Origin: a bacterium
GTDB taxonomy: Bacteria > Actinomycetota > Acidimicrobiia > Acidimicrobiales > Ilumatobacteraceae
Assembly: GCA_029978815.1 (NCBI GenBank)
Contig: JAPOIQ010000029.1
Span: forward strand, 1-9,224
DNA length: 9,224 nt
Direction of reading: 5' to 3'
Shown: one piece after another, positions 1 to 6,565 of the stretch
Layout: every line of letters starts with the position of its first letter
Numbering within the stretch: position 1 is the stretch's first letter
Position numbers and translations under genes: made by a program
The notes under the pieces: model-generated
What the model was told of the DNA's origin: nothing
The model's database searches: none
Seen by the model: the letters and a program-made list of their open reading frames with translations, nothing else

Positions 1-1
1 A

Positions 2-1210
2 CCGGCATTTATTACTGCAGTTTCAAGCGGTCTGCTTGAGAGAGGATCCAGGGTTGAATCTCTGGGCGTCGTACCAACCCCGGTAGTAGCGGCGGAAGCT
101 GCTCGAACCGGCGCTGTGGGAGTTGTGATCTCGGCTTCGCACAACCCGTACTACGACAACGGAATCAAAGTCTTCGGCCCAGGTGGCGTCAAGCTCTCAA
201 CTGATGTTGAAGCACAGATAGAGGCCGAATGGCATTCGCCAACACCTGCTGGTGCCACAAACGCTGAGCAGAACGTCGTCGTGGAGGGCGATGCTGCTGC
301 GTTACGAGATCGATACCTTGACCGCATGAGTCGCTCAATCGAGCGGCGCTCTCTGAATGGTTTGCGTGTCGTGATCGACGCAGCCAATGGCGCAGCATCA
401 GAACTTGTGGGTGAGGTGTTCTCCTCTGTTGGTGCGGATGTCATCGTGATGAATGCGGACCCCGATGGCACAAATATCAACGACAACTGCGGTGCCACTC
501 ACACCGCCGGACTCCAAGCAGCGGTTCGTTCATATGGGGCCGACATCGGGCTCGCGCTCGACGGAGATGCCGACCGACTCATTGCGGTCGACCACGAAGG
601 GAACGTCGTCGATGGCGATCGAGTGATCGCGATCCTCGCTGCCGACATGCGCTCACGAGGCTCGCTCGTTGCCGACACCGTCGTCGTCACGGTGATGGCA
701 AACCTCGGTTTTCATCGGGCGATGAATGAGTCTGGAATACGGGTTGTTGAAACCCCAGTCGGCGACCGTCATGTGCTTGAGGCGCTACTCGATGGAGGAT
801 TCTCGCTTGGGGGTGAACAGTCAGGTCACATCATCATCCCCGCTCATGCAACTACTGGTGATGGAATGCTGACGGGTGTGGTCCTACTTGATGCGGTTGT
901 ACGGTCCGGGCGATCGCTTGCAGAATTATCGGCGGGCTCGATGGCCTCATTTCCGCAGGTGCTGATCAATGTTGAAGTTCCGGTTCGAGGCGAGGTGCCC
1001 GAGGAAGCAATTCGAGAGGTTCGCAAAGAATTGGAAGCAGAACTGGGTGAAGATGGCCGGATACTCGTTCGCCCGAGCGGAACAGAACCCCTCGTTCGGG
1101 TGATGGTCGAAGCAGCTCACCAACGTGATGCTGAACGGATCGCAACAACGCTCGCTGATGCAATTCGACGTGCATTTGAGCCGACTGATGTCGAAGTCAA
1201 CGACGAGTAG
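2..1210 (+). CDS. glmM: Phosphoglucosamine mutase, 5' end missing
   Basis: The enzyme interconverts glucosamine-6-phosphate and glucosamine-1-phosphate in the cytoplasm, the second step towards UDP-GlcNAc for peptidoglycan. The reading frame enters the window open (first full codon at base 2), so the true start lies upstream; 402 residues are visible. By comparison with E. coli GlmM, about 50-60 N-terminal residues are missing. Family hallmarks appear in order: the phosphoserine loop ISASHNP, whose phosphorylated serine is the codon at 137-139; the magnesium loop DGDADR at 560-577; the sugar-binding loop GGEQSGH around 809-829; a TTGDGM stretch near 850; and the C-terminal phosphate-binding loop RPSGTEP at 1070-1090. 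All catalytic loops are intact. The SASHNP/RPSGTEP pattern with GGEQSGH fits GlmM better than phosphomannomutase or phosphoglucomutase. The glmS-like gene 9 bases downstream supports this. An internal GTG at 116 is not the start, because conserved sequence (GVVPTPVVA) precedes it. Confidence 0.96.
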   Translation, partial: PAFITAVSSGLLERGSRVESLGVVPTPVVAAEAARTGAVGVVISASHNPYYDNGIKVFGPGGVKLSTDVEAQIEAEWHSPTPAGATNAEQNVVVEGDAAALRDRYLDRMSRSIERRSLNGLRVVIDAANGAASELVGEVFSSVGADVIVMNADPDGTNINDNCGATHTAGLQAAVRSYGADIGLALDGDADRLIAVDHEGNVVDGDRVIAILAADMRSRGSLVADTVVVTVMANLGFHRAMNESGIRVVETPVGDRHVLEALLDGGFSLGGEQSGHIIIPAHATTGDGMLTGVVLLDAVVRSGRSLAELSAGSMASFPQVLINVEVPVRGEVPEEAIREVRKELEAELGEDGRILVRPSGTEPLVRVMVEAAHQRDAERIATTLADAIRRAFEPTDVEVNDE

Positions 1211-1219
1211 GCTAAAAAA

Positions 1220-4200
1220 ATGTGCGGGATTATCGCGGTGCTCAGTCGTCGGACCGACCGTCGCGCGCCGACAACTGCGGAGATCACTGCGCTGATCGAC
1301 ACCGCTACAGCTTCGGTGACATCTGATCCAGCGGCAGCAGCAGCGTCACTCAGTGCTCTTGACGATCTTCTGCGAGGAGTTGCCGGAATCATTGCACTGA
1401 CAAGTGATGAGGGACTTGCGAGGTCGATTTCAGCAGCACTTCGCGAACTCGCTCCTCGTATCAGTGAGCTTGAAGCAGAAGTTGAGGTGGGTACTCGCGA
1501 CGATGAATCGGTGATCGCGCTTCAAGACGCGTCGTGGGCAATTAGCCGTGATCGACTCCGAACAGCTGAGGCTGTGCGAGCTCTTGCAGACGGCGCTCCG
1601 GTTGAGTCGTACAACGGGTACCTGTCCATTCAGCGGGCACTGTCCGCTCTTGATCGTTTAGAGGTCCGTGGCCGAGACTCTGCCGGAATTCAGGTCATGG
1701 TGAGCAATCATGACCTCTCGATCGACGATCCAGTTGTGGCGGCTCAACTCACAGAACGATCACAAGATGATCTGTTCCGGTCGTCGTCGGTGAGAGAGAC
1801 GCAGACAGAAAACGGATCGGTGCTGTCGTTTGTGTACAAGGCCGCAGCCGAAATTGGCGAGCTTGGTGATAACACCGCAGTTATTCGTGAGGCAGTACGG
1901 TCCGATTCGCTTCTTCGTGCAGCGCTCTCGTGCTCTCGTTCTCAGGTTGTGGTTCTAGGCCATACCCGTTGGGCGAGTATCGGAGTGATCTCTGAGGCCA
2001 ATGCTCACCCGCTCAACAGTGAAGAGCTAGACGCCGAGACGCGACCCTATGTCGTTGGAGTACTCAATGGTGATGTTGACAACCATGCCGATCTCACCCG
2101 TCGGTTTGGATTGCAGATTCATCACCAGACCACCACTGACGCAAAGGTGATTCTTACCTTGACGTCACGGCAGATGGGCGAGGGCCTTGACCCGCGCGAA
2201 GCATTTCGTCGCGCAGTGAACGAGTTCGAAGGATCGGTTGCGATTGGAGCGTTAGCTGCCGATCGCCCATCTGAATTGATGCTTGCGCTTCGCGGTAGCG
2301 GCCAAGGCGTCTACATCGGTTTTGCCGACGATGGGTACATCGTGGCGAGCGAGCCATACGGGGTAGTTGAAGAGACCAATCGTTACCTTCGTCTAGACGG
2401 TGAATCAGGCGGAGAGATTGTTGTGGTCGATCTCAACGGGGTTGACCTTGAGGGGCTCGAGCGGTACGCCTACTCCGGAGCAGCGCTGCCGATCAGCGCG
2501 GACGAGATCGTGACAGCAGAGGTCACTACCCGAGATATCGACCGCGGAGATGCACCTCATTACCTGTTGAAAGAAATTGAGGAGTCACCGCGGTCGTTTC
2601 AGCGAACTCTCCGTGGGCGATTGCGCGGTGAGCCTGGCTCTCTCGAGGTTGTGCTGCCAGAGGCATCGGTGCCAAACGTAGTGCGCGAGCGGCTCGCCTC
2701 CCGTCAGATCTCCCGTGTCCAGGTCATTGGCCAAGGAACAGCGGCAGTTGCGGGCCAAGGAGTCGCGGCGATGTTGCATGACCTGTGCGGCGGCGAACTT
2801 GACGTTGACGCAATTACTGCAACGGAGGTTTCTGGGTTCCAGCTTCGATCTGATATGTCCGACACCCTCATCATCGCTGTAAGCCAAAGTGGAACGACCA
2901 CCGATACAAACCGCACTGTCGATCTTCTGCGCGCACGTGGTGCGTTGGTAATTGCGATTGTGAACCGTCGGGGAAGCGATCTTGCGGTTAAAGCCGACGG
3001 TGTTGTGTACACCTCAGACGGCCGCGATGTTGAAATGAGTGTTGCGTCGACGAAAGCCTTTTATGCCCAAGTCGCTGCAGGAGCACTGCTTGCCTGCGAT
3101 ATTGCGGCGTCTGCTGGGGTCGGAAGTGCTTCTCGGCGGAGCCAACTGCTGACGTCGCTTCAAGAGTTGCCGTCTGCAATGGCGAACGTGTTGAGCCGTC
3201 GATCGGTGATCGCAGAGATCGCAACGAGGTCAGCACCTTCAAAGCGCTATTGGGCGGTCGTCGGAAATGGCCCCAATCTTGTCGCTGCGAACGAGGTTCG
3301 AATCAAGCTGAGCGAGCTGTGCTACAAGTCGATTGCAGCTGATGTCACCGAAGACAAAAAGCACATTGACCTCTCGAGTGAGCCATTGATCTTTATTTGC
3401 GCGGCGGGCCTCTCGGGCTCCAACGCAGATGACGTTGCGAAAGAGACCGCGATTTTTAGCGCTCACAAGGCGACCCCGATCATTGTGTGTGATGAGGGTC
3501 AAACACGTTTCACCTCTGGTTCGGTGATTGAAGTGCCGCCCGTCGACCCCGCACTCGGGTTCATCTTGTCGGCAATGGTTGGTCACCTCTTCGGTTACGA
3601 GGCGGCCCGCGCGATCGACCGGTCAGCCCTTCCGCTACGTGCCGCCCGTGATGTCATCGAGCGATCGATTGAGTCAGGCGACTCAGCCGATGAGATTGTG
3701 GCGACGATCGCCGATGGCATTCAGGATTACCTCCAAGAGTTTGAACAGGGAGTCCGCGCAAAGTCGTATGACGGACATCTTGAGGCGTCAACTGCCGTGC
3801 GCCTAACGGCTGCAATCGGTTTTTTGCGCTCTCGGCGCCCGGTTGAAGATTTCTCGATTGTCACGGGCAATGTCGGAACTCCAGAACTCGTCATAGCTGA
3901 AGTGGTTGATGCGCTCTCGGCAGCGATTGACGAACTCACTCGACCGATCGATGCCATTAAGCATCAGGCGAAGACAGTGACCGTCGGGATTTCGCGAAGC
4001 GACTCTGACCTTGTCGATGCTGCGTTGGTGCAAGCAGTGATGACTCGTGGTGCGGGCAGAGATGTCGTGTCGTATCGCTCGCTGAAGGTGCTCGCAGCCC
4101 TCGACGGAGCAGTCGCCGCTGTAACTGGCGCAACTCGTTACAGCATCGTTGGTGATGTCATGTCAGTTATTGACCGTGACGGTGTTGCCGTCGACCTGCC

Positions 4201-4552
4201 GAGTCGAGTCGATCGTGACCCTGCGCTGAACGGCACAAAGCGATATGTCGCAGAACAAAAAGAAGTGCTTGTTGCTCGGGGCCGCCGCGATGGGCGCACC
4301 GTCATTCTTGTGCCGGAAACAAAAGCAGGCGTGTGCAACGGGATCACCCTGCTGCATGTCGACTTCCACGATCACATTTCTGTCGACGACGCACGAACCT
4401 GTTTGCAGGGCTACGACAACCGTTATGAACGACTCGTCGACTGGGTAACAGAGACCGAAGGAAGCTTCGATGAGTCAAAGCTTGGTGAGATATCGGTTGC
4501 CGACCTCCTCATTTCACCGATCTCTGAAGCTGCCAACCACTGGGTGTCGTAA
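1220..4552 (+). CDS. glmS: Enlarged GlmS-like glucosamine-6-phosphate synthase (1110 aa)
   Basis: GlmS normally transfers glutamine amide nitrogen to fructose-6-phosphate to make glucosamine-6-phosphate. The start is fixed by MCGIIAV, which places the glutaminase nucleophile Cys right after Met. The glutaminase domain then continues at RGRDSAG (151-156 with R150), HTRWAS (248-253), NAHP (261-264), LNGDVDN (282-288) and TTD (305-307). Two SIS sugar-isomerase domains follow. The first, about 487-625, has SQSGTTTDT at 555-563 and VASTKAF at 608-614. The second, about 665-800, has Glu692, Lys696, Glu699 and His715 spaced exactly as E. coli Glu481, Lys485, Glu488 and His504. The family usually has about 600-620 residues. 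The excess is a roughly 120-residue insertion after residue 9, a second of about 50-60 residues before HTRW, and a roughly 300-residue C-terminal extension. The usual catalytic C-terminal Lys appears as Arg810. Position beside glmM supports glucosamine-6-phosphate synthesis, but altered activity or regulation is possible. Only a weak AGG precedes the ATG. Confidence 0.85.
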   Translation: MCGIIAVLSRRTDRRAPTTAEITALIDTATASVTSDPAAAAASLSALDDLLRGVAGIIALTSDEGLARSISAALRELAPRISELEAEVEVGTRDDESVIALQDASWAISRDRLRTAEAVRALADGAPVESYNGYLSIQRALSALDRLEVRGRDSAGIQVMVSNHDLSIDDPVVAAQLTERSQDDLFRSSSVRETQTENGSVLSFVYKAAAEIGELGDNTAVIREAVRSDSLLRAALSCSRSQVVVLGHTRWASIGVISEANAHPLNSEELDAETRPYVVGVLNGDVDNHADLTRRFGLQIHHQTTTDAKVILTLTSRQMGEGLDPREAFRRAVNEFEGSVAIGALAADRPSELMLALRGSGQGVYIGFADDGYIVASEPYGVVEETNRYLRLDGESGGEIVVVDLNGVDLEGLERYAYSGAALPISADEIVTAEVTTRDIDRGDAPHYLLKEIEESPRSFQRTLRGRLRGEPGSLEVVLPEASVPNVVRERLASRQISRVQVIGQGTAAVAGQGVAAMLHDLCGGELDVDAITATEVSGFQLRSDMSDTLIIAVSQSGTTTDTNRTVDLLRARGALVIAIVNRRGSDLAVKADGVVYTSDGRDVEMSVASTKAFYAQVAAGALLACDIAASAGVGSASRRSQLLTSLQELPSAMANVLSRRSVIAEIATRSAPSKRYWAVVGNGPNLVAANEVRIKLSELCYKSIAADVTEDKKHIDLSSEPLIFICAAGLSGSNADDVAKETAIFSAHKATPIIVCDEGQTRFTSGSVIEVPPVDPALGFILSAMVGHLFGYEAARAIDRSALPLRAARDVIERSIESGDSADEIVATIADGIQDYLQEFEQGVRAKSYDGHLEASTAVRLTAAIGFLRSRRPVEDFSIVTGNVGTPELVIAEVVDALSAAIDELTRPIDAIKHQAKTVTVGISRSDSDLVDAALVQAVMTRGAGRDVVSYRSLKVLAALDGAVAAVTGATRYSIVGDVMSVIDRDGVAVDLPSRVDRDPALNGTKRYVAEQKEVLVARGRRDGRTVILVPETKAGVCNGITLLHVDFHDHISVDDARTCLQGYDNRYERLVDWVTETEGSFDESKLGEISVADLLISPISEAANHWVS
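1247..1618 (+). other. N-terminal insertion within the GlmS-like glutaminase domain
   Basis: These bases encode about residues 10-133, sitting between the first strand (MCGIIAVLS) and the helix that leads into RGRDSAG. In E. coli GlmS the corresponding loop is only a few residues. The inserted segment is Ala-, Leu-, Glu- and Arg-rich with regular hydrophobic spacing, so it looks helical. It includes an alanine run near residues 37-42 coded by GCA/GCG repeats. It has no signal peptide and no convincing membrane segment. I do not recognise a domain. It may form a helical lid or oligomer contact next to the glutamine site; that is inference. Confidence 0.65.
1712..1903 (+). other. Second insertion in the glutaminase domain
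   Basis: Roughly residues 165-228, between RGRDSAG and VVVLGHTRW. In E. coli GlmS the distance from the DSAG motif to HTRW is about 45 residues; here it is about 95. The extra stretch is polar and rich in Ser, Asp, Gln, Glu and Arg (for example SQDDLFRSSS at 181-190), which suggests a surface loop, partly flexible. The boundaries are approximate because this part of the family is variable. No motif is recognised. Confidence 0.5.
3650..4549 (+). other. C-terminal extension of the GlmS-like protein, unknown domain
   Basis: These bases encode residues 811-1110, about 300 residues beyond the point where ordinary GlmS ends. The first part (about 811-915) is mostly helical by composition. A conspicuous stretch, KHQAKTVTVGISR, lies at 914-926. 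From about 970 to 1050 there is an alternating hydrophobic, likely beta-rich segment with VGDVMSVIDRDG, VLVARGRRDG and VILVPE, followed by an acidic helical tail. Codon use and reading frame continue smoothly from the SIS domains, so this is not a frameshift artefact or a separate gene. I do not recognise the fold. A regulatory or oligomerisation domain is a reasonable guess only. Confidence 0.7.
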
Positions 4553-4917
4553 TGATTGGTGTCGGTGTTGACGTTGTCGACATTGAGCGTTTTCGTCGTT
4601 CCCTCGAACGGACGCCATCGATGCGAACGCGGCTCTTCACTCAAGCTGAACTGACTTCGTTGGCAGGTCGAGTAGATGACGTACCTGGACTTGCCGCTCG
4701 TTTTGCTGCTCGAGAAGCATCCATGAAAGCGCTCGGTCTAGGTCTTGGGGCCTTCGGATTTCACGACGTCTCAGTTGTTCGGGCAGACAGTGGAGCACCG
4801 TCATTGCTTGTTGTCGGAACAGCACTGGAGCTTGCCACCGAGGCCGGTGTTGAACGATGGCACCTCAGTTTGTCGCACAGCGACAGTGTTGCGATTGCCC
4901 AGGTGGTCGCTGAATGA
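4552..4917 (+). CDS. acpS: Holo-[acyl-carrier-protein] synthase
   Basis: AcpS transfers 4'-phosphopantetheine from coenzyme A to a serine of apo-ACP, activating the carrier for fatty acid and lipid synthesis. The 121-residue length is normal for the family. The N-terminus MIGVGVDVVDIERF contains the metal-binding Asp7 of the G-x-D motif. The second signature RFAAREASMKAL at 50-61 supplies Glu55 and Lys59, and the C-terminal LSLSHSD (105-111) is the usual SLSHS strand. All key residues are present. The ATG overlaps the upstream stop as TAATG, sharing one base. No Shine-Dalgarno is visible ahead of it, so translation probably depends on ribosomes finishing the glmS-like gene. In many actinobacteria an nnr gene (NAD(P)HX repair) lies near acpS; none is present between acpS and alr here. 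Confidence 0.96.
   Translation: MIGVGVDVVDIERFRRSLERTPSMRTRLFTQAELTSLAGRVDDVPGLAARFAAREASMKALGLGLGAFGFHDVSVVRADSGAPSLLVVGTALELATEAGVERWHLSLSHSDSVAIAQVVAE
4901..4906 (+). promoter_or_regulatory. Ribosome binding site of alr
   Basis: AGGTGG lies inside the end of acpS, 7 bases ahead of the alr ATG at 4914. It is a near match to AGGAGG at good spacing and supports that start, which overlaps the acpS stop as ATGA. Confidence 0.6.
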
Positions 4918-6068
4918 CACAAGATCCCTCCCGGTTTCGACGGTGGGCCGGTGTCGACGTCGACACGGACGCACTCGTCCAGAATGTCGCGTCACTCGTC
5001 GCTCTCTGCGCGCCGAGCAAGGTGTGGGCTGTTGTCAAAGCAAACGGTTACGGCCACGGCGCCGTTGTGGCGAGCCGCGCTGCACTCGAAGGCGGAGCCA
5101 CTGGTCTCGCGGTAGCACTCGTGCAGGAGGCCGTCGAATTGAGAGCTGCCGGTCTCGATTCGCGAATCCTTGTGTTGAGCGATCAACCCGCCGAACAGTA
5201 TGGCGACCTACTTGCGGCGAACGCAGAAATCATGGTGTACCGAGCAGCGTCCGTTGAAGAACTTGCTGAAGCCGCATCTCGACTTGGGACGGTCGCTCGT
5301 GTGCATCTCAAGGTCGACACCGGGATGCGACGTGTCGGCGCTGAGCCACCTGCGGTCGAATCATTGATCGAGCGAATTGCAGATGCTCCCAACATTGAGT
5401 TAGTCGGGTTGGCCACACATTTTGCGACGGCAGATGTTCCGGGGCACCCAGCAATTGCCGAACAGGTCGCCCAGTTTGCGTCGGTGAGTCAGCTCGTCGG
5501 TCCCGAGGTTGAGATACATATGGCGAACTCTGCCGCAGCAATCACCCTTCCCGATTACCGCGAGACCTTTGTACGTGCCGGCATCGCAATGTATGGAATT
5601 GATCCGTCACCTCAAGTCCCCCTCGATCGATCGACGTTCAGTGCCGCGCTGAAGTGGTGGTCAAAAGTGTCGTTCGTGAAAGTGGTTGATGAGGGAACAC
5701 ACGTGTCATATGGCTGGCGCTATCAAACCTCGTCAACAACACGGCTGGCAACGATTCCTATTGGATACGCAGACGGCGTTCCTCGGAGGTGGTCAGAGGT
5801 AGGGGGTGAGGTGCTGATTGGCGGGAAGCGCCGACCGGTGGTCGGAGTTGTGACGATGGACCAACTCATTGTCGATCTTGGCCCCGCAGACGAGTCGGAC
5901 CTTGTGGAGGTCGGCGACGAGGTCATTCTCATCGGCGCCCAGGGCGAAGAGCACGTCAGCGTCGAGGAATGGGCAGATCGACTCGGGACGATTGGTTACG
6001 AGATTGTTTGCCAGATCAGCGCACGGGTTCCACGGCGTGCGGTGGGGTTGTTCGCCGAGCCGTCGTAG
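4914..6068 (+). CDS. alr: Alanine racemase
   Basis: This PLP enzyme interconverts L- and D-alanine and supplies D-alanine for peptidoglycan stem peptides. It has 384 residues, typical for the family. Lys42 in VVKANGYGHGA is the PLP-binding lysine. LKVDTGMRRVG (132-142) holds the lysine (Lys133) that is usually carbamylated. VRAGIAMYG (220-228) carries the arginine that contacts the PLP ring nitrogen. HVSYGWRY (263-270) supplies the catalytic Tyr266 from the partner subunit, followed by IGYADG (283-288) and TMDQ (314-317). The C-terminal beta domain ends with GYEIVCQISARVPRR, a standard family ending. The residue before the conserved MDQ is Thr, where many homologues have Cys; this seems tolerated. 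The start overlaps the acpS stop by four bases and has a good ribosome binding site. Confidence 0.97.
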   Translation: MTQDPSRFRRWAGVDVDTDALVQNVASLVALCAPSKVWAVVKANGYGHGAVVASRAALEGGATGLAVALVQEAVELRAAGLDSRILVLSDQPAEQYGDLLAANAEIMVYRAASVEELAEAASRLGTVARVHLKVDTGMRRVGAEPPAVESLIERIADAPNIELVGLATHFATADVPGHPAIAEQVAQFASVSQLVGPEVEIHMANSAAAITLPDYRETFVRAGIAMYGIDPSPQVPLDRSTFSAALKWWSKVSFVKVVDEGTHVSYGWRYQTSSTTRLATIPIGYADGVPRRWSEVGGEVLIGGKRRPVVGVVTMDQLIVDLGPADESDLVEVGDEVILIGAQGEEHVSVEEWADRLGTIGYEIVCQISARVPRRAVGLFAEPS

Positions 6069-6082
6069 CATCGATAGGCGAT

Positions 6083-6565
6083 ATGTGGTTCCGAACAACT
6101 TCACCGAGTGACACGCAAGCATTTGCGGCAGCACTTGCGCGTGTTATCCGGAGCGGCGACACGATTGTGCTGACCGGCGAGATGGGAGCCGGCAAGACAG
6201 TGGTCGCGCAAGGAATCGGAGCAGCCCTGGGTGTGTCTGAGCCAATGACATCACCAACCTTCACCTTGGTCAATACGTATGAGTGTAGAAATCTCACTGT
6301 TCACCATGCCGATCTGTACCGACTTGATCGAACTGTCGAAGTATCAGACCTCGCATTGAGCGAGCTCGCCGAGTTTGACGGGGTCGTGCTCATTGAATGG
6401 GGTGAGGCAGCTATCGGTGAAATTGCGGAATACCTCGAAGTTCACATCGAGGTCGATCTCGACGATGAAGATGGCAGCATCCGAGAGTTTTCGATCGACA
6501 CCGTTGGTTCAAGTTGGGATCGACGAAGGGAAGCGCTTTCGACGTTCTTGGAGGCCTGGTCGTGA
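6083..6565 (+). CDS. tsaE: tRNA t6A biosynthesis ATPase TsaE
   Basis: TsaE is the small P-loop ATPase of the bacterial t6A machinery. It binds the TsaB-TsaD pair and is needed for repeated turnover of tRNA threonylcarbamoylation. The start chosen is ATG 6083 (MWFRTTSPSDTQAF), giving 160 residues, close to the usual 150-160. An in-frame ATG at 5969 would extend 38 residues back into alr with no family similarity, so I reject it. The Walker A motif GEMGAGKT is at 32-39. The switch region SPTFTLVNTY follows at 57-66, HADLYRL is at 75-81, and LIEWGE at 103-108 is the family's Walker B-like IEW signature. The gene begins 14 bases after the alr stop. An AGG at 6076-6078 is a weak, close-spaced ribosome binding site. 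Confidence 0.95.
   Translation: MWFRTTSPSDTQAFAAALARVIRSGDTIVLTGEMGAGKTVVAQGIGAALGVSEPMTSPTFTLVNTYECRNLTVHHADLYRLDRTVEVSDLALSELAEFDGVVLIEWGEAAIGEIAEYLEVHIEVDLDDEDGSIREFSIDTVGSSWDRRREALSTFLEAWS
6550..6554 (+). promoter_or_regulatory. Ribosome binding site that fixes the tsaB start
   Basis: GGAGG lies within the last codons of tsaE, 7 bases ahead of the GTG at 6562. It is the clearest Shine-Dalgarno in the window. It supports the GTG start over the upstream TTG at 6514 and the nearby GTG at 6568. Confidence 0.75.

Noticed and set aside
910..917. GCGATCGC octamer, resembling the cyanobacterial HIP1 repeat
   Set aside because: I noticed only this copy, while CGATCG and GATC strings are common here as a by-product of Asp, Arg, Ile and Ser codon choices.
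1211..1219. A glmS ribozyme or other leader RNA upstream of the GlmS-like gene
   Set aside because: Only nine bases separate the two genes, far too short for the ribozyme, and the upstream sequence is coding glmM.
1328..1346. GCA/GCG trinucleotide run as a simple sequence repeat
   Set aside because: It is short, imperfect and encodes an alanine run in a helical segment, so it needs no special explanation.
4745..5257. A 170-codon open frame across the acpS/alr junction on the + strand
   Set aside because: It is very rich in Arg, Cys and Ser, has no recognisable motif, and lies entirely over two well-supported genes in another frame.
5969..6082. A longer tsaE starting at the in-frame ATG within alr
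   Set aside because: The extra 38 residues have no TsaE similarity and would need a 100-base overlap, while ATG 6083 gives the usual length and N-terminus.
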